Source of the DNA: Piscinibacter sp. HJYY11
GTDB taxonomy: Bacteria > Pseudomonadota > Gammaproteobacteria > Burkholderiales > Burkholderiaceae_C
DNA: 64,000 nt
Direction of reading: 5' to 3'
Assembly (NCBI RefSeq): GCF_016735515.1
Contig: NZ_JAERQZ010000001.1
Span: 682,001-746,000 of the forward strand
In this document: positions 38,552 through 45,774 of the stretch, one piece after another
Position numbering within the stretch: position 1 is the stretch's first letter
Layout: each line of letters begins with the position of its first letter
The notes under the pieces: model-generated
The model's input: the letters and a program-made list of their open reading frames with translations, nothing else
Databases searched by the model: none
What the model was told of the DNA's origin: nothing
Position numbers and translations under genes: made by a program

Positions 38552-38570
38552 GGTGTTGCTCTAAAACACC
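38552..38570. promoter_or_regulatory. Inverted repeat GGTGTT-N7-AACACC upstream of livK
   Basis: GGTGTT (38552-38557) and AACACC (38565-38570) are perfect complements. The position, about 85-105 bases upstream of the predicted livK start site, fits an enhancer-binding protein site. Alternatively, on the - strand it is a weak 6-bp hairpin that, nine bases before a T5 run, could end the pepA-holC transcript. Confidence 0.35.
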
Positions 38571-38590
38571 CGCCGGCGTGGCGCCGTGAA

Positions 38591-39046
38591 TCAGCGCTTT
38601 TGCAGCCGGTCGAGCTCGAGCGAGACCGCCCGGGCGACCATCTCGCGCAGGTTGGCCGCCAGCTGTGCGCGCATCTCGCGCACGAGGCTGTCGGTCATGC
38701 GGGCCAGCACCGGCGAGAGCGATTCGCGCAGGCGGTGCTCGAACATCAGGTCGAGCTGCTTGTCCAGGTCGGCCAGCACGCGCTGCACCACACGGGCTTC
38801 GTCGACGACAGCCACAGCGGGTGAGAACGCCGCCTGCACCGGCACGGCCGGGGCGGCCTGCACCGGCGGCACGTAGGGCTCCGGTCTGCCCATCGGCGTG
38901 GGCGCGGTCTCGGCGAACGCCGGGTTGACCGGCAGCGGCGGGAATTCGTCGACCTCGGGCACCGCTTGCGCCTTGGGCAACACCACGACCTCGGTGAGCA
39001 CCGGGACGCGCTGCGGCGGCTGCTGCGGCGGAACGGTGGGCTTCAC
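38591..39046 (-). CDS. Small disordered protein with C-terminal amphipathic helix, next to holC
   Basis: A 151-residue protein of unknown function. Residues 1 to about 75 are rich in Pro, Ala and Val with a VPVLTEVVVLP segment near the N terminus; residues about 80-150 form a long charged amphipathic helix (VVQRVLADLDKQLDLMFEHR and following). No membrane segment or signal peptide. The segment recalls short proteins encoded next to holC in other Burkholderiales (I think DUF2486), not verified. The ATG overlaps the holC stop by 4 nt, so production is coupled to it. Confidence 0.65.
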   Translation of the reverse strand: MKPTVPPQQPPQRVPVLTEVVVLPKAQAVPEVDEFPPLPVNPAFAETAPTPMGRPEPYVPPVQAAPAVPVQAAFSPAVAVVDEARVVQRVLADLDKQLDLMFEHRLRESLSPVLARMTDSLVREMRAQLAANLREMVARAVSLELDRLQKR

Positions 39047-39486
39047 GACTGCGGCTCCTGCGCCACGTCGTGGCGGGCGATCTCATAGCCACGATCGCTG
39101 TAGTGTTTCCAACGGGCGCGGCCGGCCTGGCGGTCTTCCCCGTCGTGCGAGACCAGCTCGATCACACGGGCGAAGCCCTCGAAACCATCGACCAGCTCGT
39201 GGCCCAGGTTGAGCAACACCTCGTGGTGCGGTACCTCGCGCACCTGCTCGCTCAGCCAGACCGGGGTGTCGCGCAGGCGGGCCGCAGGTGCCTGGCCCGG
39301 CCGTGCGTAGACATGCGGCACGAAGTCGAGGGGCTCGAAGACCCATAGCTGCTTGTCGAATCGCGCGAGGACGTCTGCTGGTGCGCAGACCACCACTTTG
39401 GCGCCTCGGCGCACCGCTTTGCGCAGCAGGCGGCACGCATAGGCCATGCGGTCAGGCACGTTGAAATGGAAGCTGACCTCGGTCAC
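39043..39486 (-). CDS. holC: DNA polymerase III subunit chi
   Basis: A 147-residue protein that links the clamp loader to single-strand-binding protein. TEVSFHFNVPDRMAYACRLL and RKAVRRGAKVVVCAPADVLA open the protein as in HolC; VWLSEQVREVPHHEVLLNLG and RARWKHYSDRGYEI are also typical. The start is GTG at 39486, 20 nt after the pepA stop; the longer open frame extends into pepA and was rejected. Its usual neighbours pepA and (in others) valS support the call; valS is not here. Confidence 0.9.
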   Translation of the reverse strand: MTEVSFHFNVPDRMAYACRLLRKAVRRGAKVVVCAPADVLARFDKQLWVFEPLDFVPHVYARPGQAPAARLRDTPVWLSEQVREVPHHEVLLNLGHELVDGFEGFARVIELVSHDGEDRQAGRARWKHYSDRGYEIARHDVAQEPQS

Positions 39487-39506
39487 GGCGACGGCCGGAT
39501 GAAACG

Positions 39507-40964
39507 TCAACGCGCCTGCGACAGCACGAAGTGCGTCAGCAACGGCACCGGCCGACCGGTCGAGCCCTTGGCGGCGCCCGACTTCCAGGCCGTGCCCGCG
39601 ATGTCGAGGTGGGCCCAGCGGTACTTGCCGGTGAACTTCTTGAGGAACATCGCCGCCGTCACCGCACCGGCCGCTCGCGGGCCGACGTTGCCCATGTCGG
39701 CGAAGTTGCTCTTCAGGCCTTCGGCGTATTCCTCGTCGAGCGGCATGCGCCACGCCGGGTCGAGGGAGGCGCGGCTGGCCGCAATGAGCTCATCGGCCAG
39801 GGCGTCGTCGGGCGAGAAGAGACCGGTGTTGTGGTGGCCGAGGGCGATCACGCAGGCCCCGGTGAGCGTGGCCACGTCGACCACGGCCGCAGGCTTGAAA
39901 CGCTCGGCGTAGGTGAGCGCATCGCAGAGGATCAGCCGGCCTTCGGCGTCGGTGTTCAGGATCTCGATGGTCTGGCCGGACATGCTCGTGACGACGTCGC
40001 CCGGCTTGACCGAGCGGCCGTCGGGCATGTTCTCGCAGGCCGGCACGATGACGACAACGTTCACCTTGGGCTTGAGTTCGGCCACGGCGCGCAGGGTGCC
40101 CAGCACGCTGGCGGCACCGCACATGTCGAACTTCATCTCGTCCATCTCGGCCGCGGGTTTGATGGAGATGCCGCCGGTGTCGAAGGTAATGCCCTTGCCG
40201 ACGAGCACGATGGGCGCCTGCGTCTTGGCCGCGCCGTTGTAGCGGGCCACGATGAACTTCAAGGGCTCATGCGAGCCCTGGGCGACGGCGAGGAAGGAGC
40301 CCATGCCGAGCTTCTCGACGTCCTTGCGGTCGAGCACCTCGACCTTGAGCTCGTGCTCGCGGCCGAGCTTCCTGGCCTGGTCGGCCAGGTAGGTCGGCGT
40401 GCAGTGGTTGGCCGGGCGGTTGCCGAGGTTTCGCGCAAAGGTCACGCCCGCCGCGATGGCCTGGCCGCGCTGCAGACCGGCCTGCACGGCCTTGGTCTGC
40501 GCCTTGGTGCAGACGAGCGTGAGCTTGTCGAGCGGCGACGCTGCCGGTGCGCTGGGCTTGGTATCGCGGTACTGATAGAGCGCGTCGGCCGCGGCCGTGG
40601 CGGCGGCTTCGGCGTGCGCCTCGTCCAGCTCCGCGCCGACCAGTGCCACCGCCACGTGGCGTGCGCCGAGGCCCTTGATCTGGCCCACGCCGCCGGCCAC
40701 TGCCGACTTGAATTCCTTCACCCCGCCCTTGCCGGCCGCGACCGCGAGCACGCGCGCCACTTTCACGCCGGCCGGTCGGTGCAGGTAGAGCTTGTTGCCG
40801 GCCTTGAGCTTCCAGTCGTGCTGCGCCAGCGCGTCGTTCAGCGGTGAGGCGAGCTTGGCATCGAGCGACGCATCGACCGCCTCGCCCACGACCACCAGCA
40901 GCAGCGCATCGGCAGCAATGGAAGACAAGGCCGCAGGTGCGGCGATCTGATGACGGAAGTCCAT
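39507..40964 (-). CDS. pepA: Leucyl aminopeptidase
   Basis: A 485-residue M17 two-metal aminopeptidase. The signature NTDAEGRLILCDALTYAE is intact, and GKGITFDTGGISIKPAAEMD carries metal ligands; VGPRAAGAVTAAMFLKKF is at the C-terminal end. It removes N-terminal residues from peptides and in some bacteria also binds DNA. It is first in a pepA-holC-small protein operon and divergent from lptF, with only 30 nt between the start codons. Confidence 0.95.
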   Translation of the reverse strand: MDFRHQIAAPAALSSIAADALLLVVVGEAVDASLDAKLASPLNDALAQHDWKLKAGNKLYLHRPAGVKVARVLAVAAGKGGVKEFKSAVAGGVGQIKGLGARHVAVALVGAELDEAHAEAAATAAADALYQYRDTKPSAPAASPLDKLTLVCTKAQTKAVQAGLQRGQAIAAGVTFARNLGNRPANHCTPTYLADQARKLGREHELKVEVLDRKDVEKLGMGSFLAVAQGSHEPLKFIVARYNGAAKTQAPIVLVGKGITFDTGGISIKPAAEMDEMKFDMCGAASVLGTLRAVAELKPKVNVVVIVPACENMPDGRSVKPGDVVTSMSGQTIEILNTDAEGRLILCDALTYAERFKPAAVVDVATLTGACVIALGHHNTGLFSPDDALADELIAASRASLDPAWRMPLDEEYAEGLKSNFADMGNVGPRAAGAVTAAMFLKKFTGKYRWAHLDIAGTAWKSGAAKGSTGRPVPLLTHFVLSQAR

Positions 40965-40994
40965 AATGCGGCGGCCCTACGAGATGATCCAACG

Positions 40995-42101
40995 ATGTTA
41001 TTCGATTCCTCTCTGAGAAGAGACCTGTCGCGATCCTTCGGCGCCACGCTGGTGGTCATCCTCACCATCGTGGTGACGATGATGCTGATCCGCACGCTCG
41101 GGCAGGCCGCGGTGGGCCGCATCGCACCGCAGGACGTGGTGCTGCTGCTGGGCTATTTCGCCCTCGCCCACCTGCCGACGATGCTCGCGCTCTCGCTGTT
41201 CATCTCGGTCGTGGCCACGCTCGGCCGCATGTACCGCGAGAGCGAGATGGCCATCTGGTTCGCAAGCGGCGTGGGCCTCTCCCGCTTCGTGCGGCCGGTG
41301 CTGCGCGTGAGCTGGCCGGTGCTGCTGGTGGTGGCGCTGCTGGTGCTCTTCGTGTGGCCGTGGGTCAACCAGAAGAGCAACGAGATGCGCGAGCGTTTCG
41401 AGCAGCGCTCCGACCTGTCGCGCGTGGCGCCCGGCCAGTTCCAGACCTCCCGCGACGGGCAGCGCGTGTTCTTCATCGAACGCTCCACCGACAACGGCCG
41501 TGATGCGCGCAACGTGTTCATCCTCGCGCGGCAAGGCGACAGCGAGTCGGTGACCTCGGCCCGCAGCGGCCGCATCGAGAACACGCCCGAGGCCAACTTC
41601 CTCGTGCTCGACCGGGGCCAGCGCAACGAGCAGAACCTGAAGAGCAACGAGAAGACCGTCTCGAGCTTCGAGACCTACCGCGTGCAGGCCGGCGAAAAGG
41701 CGCTCAGCGGCGTGGACAAGCTGCCGCCCAAGGCGCAGCGCAGTGCCGAGCTCGTGCGCGACACCGACCCGGCTGGCCGAGGCGAGCTGGCCTGGCGGCT
41801 CGGCCTGGCGCTCGGTGCGGGCAACCTGCTGCTGCTGGGCATCGGCCTGTCGGCCACGTCGCCACGGCGTGCCAGCAACTGGAACCTGCTCTTCGCGCTG
41901 CTCGCCTTCGTCGTCTACTACAACCTCATCAACCTGAGCAAAGCCTGGGTCTCGAGCGGCAAGCTGGAGATGGGCGCGGCGCTGGCCGTGATCCACGGCG
42001 GCGCCTTCCTGGCGGCGCTCGCCTTGATCTGGTGGCGCGACCACGGCACGCACCTGCAGCTGCGGCCGAGGCGCCCAACCTCGACGGTGGCGCCCGCATG
42101 A
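40995..42101 (+). CDS. lptF: LPS export ABC transporter permease LptF
   Basis: A 368-residue inner-membrane protein with six predicted spans (three near residues 15-120, three near 275-365) and a periplasmic beta-jellyroll domain between. ATLVVILTIVVTMMLIRTL and YRESEMAIWFASGVG are typical. With LptG and the LptB ATPase it extracts LPS from the inner membrane. A CATAAT -10-like box (40962-40967) lies before the ATG. The stop overlaps lptG by 4 nt. Confidence 0.94.
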   Translation: MLFDSSLRRDLSRSFGATLVVILTIVVTMMLIRTLGQAAVGRIAPQDVVLLLGYFALAHLPTMLALSLFISVVATLGRMYRESEMAIWFASGVGLSRFVRPVLRVSWPVLLVVALLVLFVWPWVNQKSNEMRERFEQRSDLSRVAPGQFQTSRDGQRVFFIERSTDNGRDARNVFILARQGDSESVTSARSGRIENTPEANFLVLDRGQRNEQNLKSNEKTVSSFETYRVQAGEKALSGVDKLPPKAQRSAELVRDTDPAGRGELAWRLGLALGAGNLLLLGIGLSATSPRRASNWNLLFALLAFVVYYNLINLSKAWVSSGKLEMGAALAVIHGGAFLAALALIWWRDHGTHLQLRPRRPTSTVAPA

Positions 42102-43210
42102 GGACTGTCCGCCGCCTGCTTTATCGCGATATCGTGTCGTCGGTGCTCTTCGTGGCGCTGGCGTTCCTGTCACTCTTCTTCTTCATCGACTTCGTCGACG
42201 AGCTGGCCGACGTGGGCAAGGGCTACACCGCCTTTCATGCAGCGCTTCACTCGGTGCTGGAGCTCCCCGGGCACCTGTACGAGCTGGTGCCGATCGCCGT
42301 GCTGATCGGCACCATCTACGCCTTGTCGCGCATGGCGCAATCGTCGGAGTTCACCATCCTGCGCACCGGTGGGCTCGCACCAGGGCGGGCGCTTTCGCTG
42401 CTGGCGGGGCTGGGCGCGGTCTTCGCCGTCCTGACCTTCGTGGTGGGCGACTATCTCGCGCCGCTCAGCGAGCGCGCCGCGACCATGGTGCAGACACGCG
42501 CGAAAGGCGGCTTCAGCGTGGGCGGCTCCGGGGCCTGGCTGAAGGACAAGAGCATGACGCCACAAGGCGAGCGTTCGTACTCGATCAACGTCGGCCGCGC
42601 GACCTCGGGCGGCGAACTCGCCAACATCCGCATCTTCGAGTTCGATGCCAACGGCCGGCTGCTGCGGCGCATCGGCGCCGGCAGCGGCTCCGTCAACCAG
42701 GACGGCGTCTGGTCACTCGCCGACGTGACCCTCACCGACTGGAGCACCGTCGGTGCGCCGGACTTCCAGCCCAGCGTCAACGAAGAGAAACGCCCGGCCT
42801 ACGAATGGGCCAGCACCTTGCCGGCCAGCGTGGTGGCGGCCGCCGTGCTCCCCGAGAAGTCGATGTCGACCCTGGAGCTCTTTCGCTACATCACCCACCT
42901 GGCCGACAACGAGCAGGCCGCACAGCGCTACGAGATCCGCTTCTGGAAACGCGCGCTCTACCCGCTTGCCTGCCTGGTGATGGTGGCCCTGGCCCTGCCC
43001 TTCGCCTACCTGCACGGGCGCGCCGGCGGCGTGAGCCTCAAGGTCTTCGGCGGGATCATGCTGGGCATCAGCTTCGTGCTGCTCAACAACGTGGCCTCGC
43101 ACCTCGGCCTTCTGCAAGGCTGGACACCCTGGATCGTGGCGGCCACGCCGAGCCTGATCTACCTGCTGTTGTCGCTGGCGGCGTTCAGCTGGCTCGTGAG
43201 GTACCGATGA
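42098..43210 (+). CDS. lptG: LPS export ABC transporter permease LptG
   Basis: A 370-residue permease with the same plan as LptF. RLLYRDIVSSVLFVALAFLS opens it; SRMAQSSEFTILRTGG and FWKRALYPLACLVMVALALP are conserved. It starts within the lptF stop (ATGA) and its own stop overlaps the cbiX start in the same way. An alternative start at 42032 lies within lptF and was rejected. Confidence 0.94.
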   Translation: MRTVRRLLYRDIVSSVLFVALAFLSLFFFIDFVDELADVGKGYTAFHAALHSVLELPGHLYELVPIAVLIGTIYALSRMAQSSEFTILRTGGLAPGRALSLLAGLGAVFAVLTFVVGDYLAPLSERAATMVQTRAKGGFSVGGSGAWLKDKSMTPQGERSYSINVGRATSGGELANIRIFEFDANGRLLRRIGAGSGSVNQDGVWSLADVTLTDWSTVGAPDFQPSVNEEKRPAYEWASTLPASVVAAAVLPEKSMSTLELFRYITHLADNEQAAQRYEIRFWKRALYPLACLVMVALALPFAYLHGRAGGVSLKVFGGIMLGISFVLLNNVASHLGLLQGWTPWIVAATPSLIYLLLSLAAFSWLVRYR

Positions 43211-43578
43211 GCACGACTGGCCTGCTGCTCTTCGCGCACGGCGCGCGTGACCCGAACTGGGCCCTTCCCTTCGAGGCCGTGGCGCAGATCGTGCGCCAGC
43301 AGCGGCCCGGGATGCCAGTGGTGCTCGCCTTCCTGGAGTTCATGAGCCCCACCTTGCCGGTGGCCGGTGCGGCGCTCGCCGCCCAAGGCTGCACCGAGGT
43401 GGCCGTGGTGCCGCTTTTCCTTGGGGCGGGCGGCCATGTGCGCAAGGACCTGCCGGCCTTGCTCGCCGAACTGGCCGCGGTCTACCCGCAGGTCACCTGG
43501 TCCTTGCAGCCGGCCATCGGCGAGGTCGACAGCGTGGTCCGGGCCATGGCCGAAGCGGCGCTCAAGCTCGCCTCCTAA
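43207..43578 (+). CDS. cbiX: Sirohydrochlorin chelatase, CbiX/SirB type
   Basis: A 123-residue single-domain class II chelatase that inserts a metal (ferrous iron for siroheme, or cobalt) into sirohydrochlorin. The two metal/catalytic His are in LLLFAHGARDPNW and GAGGHVRKDLP. It is coupled to lptG by a 4-nt overlap but precedes a CysB-like regulator, which hints at a role in siroheme for sulfite or nitrite reductase. Its length is about half that of two-domain CbiK-type enzymes; two copies would pair. Confidence 0.88.
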   Translation: MSTTGLLLFAHGARDPNWALPFEAVAQIVRQQRPGMPVVLAFLEFMSPTLPVAGAALAAQGCTEVAVVPLFLGAGGHVRKDLPALLAELAAVYPQVTWSLQPAIGEVDSVVRAMAEAALKLAS

Positions 43579-43594
43579 TACTCTCAGTGGAATA

Positions 43595-43623
43595 ATCCAG
43601 ACAGCTCACATACTGCTCTGGAT
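43595..43623. promoter_or_regulatory. Inverted repeat at the cysB-like start
   Basis: ATCCAGA (43595-43601) and TCTGGAT (43617-43623) are perfect 7-bp complements, 15 nt apart, the second ending two bases before the ATG at 43626. LysR regulators often control their own gene from such dyads; a leader hairpin covering the start is also possible. Confidence 0.4.
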
Positions 43624-43625
43624 AT

Positions 43626-44594
43626 ATGAACCTTCACCAGTTCCGGTTTGTCCAAGAGGCGGTCCGGCGCGACCTCAACCTGACCGAGACCGCCAAGGCG
43701 CTCTTCACCTCGCAGCCCGGCATTTCCAAGGCCATCCTTGAGCTCGAAGGCGAGCTCGGGGTCGACATCTTCGCCCGGCACGGCAAGCGCCTGCGCCGGG
43801 TCACCGAGCCCGGCCAGCACGTGCTGGCGAGCATCGAGATCATCATGCGCGAGGTCAACAACCTGAAGCGCATCGGCGAAGAGTTCTCCAAGCAGGACAG
43901 CGGCACGCTCTCGATCGCCACCACCCACAGCCAGGCCCGTTACTTCCTGCCCGAGCCGCTGGCCCAGCTGCGCAAGCGCTTCCCCAAGGTCAACATCAGC
44001 TTGCACCAGGGTTCGCCCGCGCAGGTGGCGCAGATGCTGCACGAGGAGGTGGCCGACATCGGCATCGCCACCGAAGCCATCGGCGACGTGGACGAGTTGG
44101 TCGCCCTGCCCTGCTACGAATGGCAGCACGCCGTGGTGATGCCCCCCAGCCACCCGCTGGCGCAGGCCGAGCGCCTGAGCCTGGAAGACCTGGCGCGCGA
44201 GCCCATCGTGACCTACCACCCGTCGTTCAGCGGCCGCACCCGCGTCGACCAGGCGTTCACCGCCCGTCACCTGAAGCCCAACATCGTGCTGGAGGCCATC
44301 GACGCCGACGTCATCAAGACCTACGTGCGCCTCGGGCTGGGCATCGGCATCGTTTCCGAGATCGCGGTGCGCGACGACCCGCCCGGTGGCGACCTGATCT
44401 CCCGGCCGGTCGGGCATCTCTTCGGCCGCAGCATCACGCGCGTGGCCTTCAAGCGCGGCGCCTACCTGCGCAACTTCGTCTTCGCCTTCGCCGAGATGCT
44501 GTCGGAGCGGCTCAACCGCGCGCTCATCACCAAGGCGATGAGCTCCCGTGACGCCCACGGCGGCCCCCAGGACACCACCGACTACCAGCTCTGA
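43626..44594 (+). CDS. cysB: CysB-family LysR transcriptional regulator
   Basis: A 322-residue LysR protein. MNLHQFRFVQEAVRRDLNLT and the helix-turn-helix ALFTSQPGISKAILELEGEL match CysB/Cbl. The effector domain (about 90-300) contains IATTHSQARYFLPEPLAQLR, typical of CysB. It probably activates sulfate assimilation with N-acetylserine or a related ligand. An inverted repeat lies immediately upstream. Whether it is CysB or a Cbl-like paralogue cannot be settled from one locus. Confidence 0.9.
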   Translation: MNLHQFRFVQEAVRRDLNLTETAKALFTSQPGISKAILELEGELGVDIFARHGKRLRRVTEPGQHVLASIEIIMREVNNLKRIGEEFSKQDSGTLSIATTHSQARYFLPEPLAQLRKRFPKVNISLHQGSPAQVAQMLHEEVADIGIATEAIGDVDELVALPCYEWQHAVVMPPSHPLAQAERLSLEDLAREPIVTYHPSFSGRTRVDQAFTARHLKPNIVLEAIDADVIKTYVRLGLGIGIVSEIAVRDDPPGGDLISRPVGHLFGRSITRVAFKRGAYLRNFVFAFAEMLSERLNRALITKAMSSRDAHGGPQDTTDYQL

Positions 44595-44604
44595 ACACGC
44601 GACC

Positions 44605-45774
44605 ATGAGCACGACCTTCGCCACGCCCCGGATCACCAGCCGCCTGCCGCAGGTCGGCACCACCATCTTCACCGTGATGTCTGCGCTGGCGCAGCAGCAC
44701 AACGCCGTCAACCTCGGCCAGGGCTTCCCGGATTTCGACTGCGACCCCCGCCTGCTCGACGCCGTGAACGCCGCCATGCGCCGCGGCCTCAACCAGTACC
44801 CGCCGATGGCGGGCGTGCTGCCGCTGCGTGAAGCCATCGCCCAGAAGATCGCGCGGATCTACGGCCACGGCTACGACCCGGTCCACGAGATCACCATCAC
44901 CGCGGGCGCCACGCAGGCCATCCTGACCGCCATCCTTGCCATCGTGCACCCAGGCGACGAAGTCATCGTGCTCGACCCGAGCTACGACAGCTACGAGCCC
45001 AACATCGAACTGGCCGGTGGCCGCGCCGTGCATGTGCCGCTCACGCCGCGCACCTTCCGCCCCGACTTCGACCGCATCTCCGCAGCCATCAGCCCGCGCA
45101 CCCGTGCCATCCTCATCAACACGCCGCACAACCCGAGCGCCACTGTCTGGTCGGCTGACGACATGCGGCGCCTGGCCGAGCTGCTGCGCCCGACCGACGT
45201 CCTCGTGATCGCCGACGAGGTCTACGAGCACATGGTGTTCGATGGCGCGCAGCACGAGAGCGTGTCGCGCAGCCCCGAACTGGCGGCGCGCAGCTTTGTC
45301 GTGTCGAGCTTCGGCAAGACCTACCACGTGACGGGCTGGAAGGTCGGTTATGTGGCCGCCCCGGCAACGCTGATGGCGGAATTCCGCAAGGTCCACCAGT
45401 TCAACGTGTTCACCGTCAACACGCCGGTGCAGCACGGCCTGGCCGACTACATGGCGGACCCGGCACCCTACGAGCAACTGGCGGGCTTCTACCAGCGCAA
45501 GCGCGACCTCTTCCGCAGCGGCCTCGCCTCGACCCGGCTCAAGCTGCTGCCCACCACCGGCAGCTATTTCCAGAGCGTCGACTATTCGGAAGTGAGCGAC
45601 CTGAACGAAGAAGCGTTTTGCCGCTGGCTCACGAGCGAAGTCGGCGTGGCGGCGATCCCGCTGTCGGCGTTCTACCCCGGCGGCTTCGAGCAGAAGCTGG
45701 CCCGATTCTGCTTCGCCAAGAAAGACGAGACGCTGAAGCTCGCGCTCGAGCGTCTCAACGCTTGCTTTTCTTGA
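44605..45774 (+). CDS. Class I/II aminotransferase, methionine aminotransferase (YbdL) type
   Basis: A 389-residue PLP enzyme. The PLP lysine is K238 in SSFGKTYHVTGWKVGY; AGATQAILTAILAIVHPGDE binds phosphate; NTPHNPSATVWS carries the Asn and DEVYEHMVFDG the Asp. The YbdL-type N terminus (VGTTIFTVMSALAQQHNAVN) supports a methionine/aromatic oxo-acid transaminase, involved in the final step of methionine salvage. The start at 44605 is 10 nt after the cysB stop. The last 20 nt overlap the convergent FimV-like gene. Confidence 0.87.
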   Translation: MSTTFATPRITSRLPQVGTTIFTVMSALAQQHNAVNLGQGFPDFDCDPRLLDAVNAAMRRGLNQYPPMAGVLPLREAIAQKIARIYGHGYDPVHEITITAGATQAILTAILAIVHPGDEVIVLDPSYDSYEPNIELAGGRAVHVPLTPRTFRPDFDRISAAISPRTRAILINTPHNPSATVWSADDMRRLAELLRPTDVLVIADEVYEHMVFDGAQHESVSRSPELAARSFVVSSFGKTYHVTGWKVGYVAAPATLMAEFRKVHQFNVFTVNTPVQHGLADYMADPAPYEQLAGFYQRKRDLFRSGLASTRLKLLPTTGSYFQSVDYSEVSDLNEEAFCRWLTSEVGVAAIPLSAFYPGGFEQKLARFCFAKKDETLKLALERLNACFS

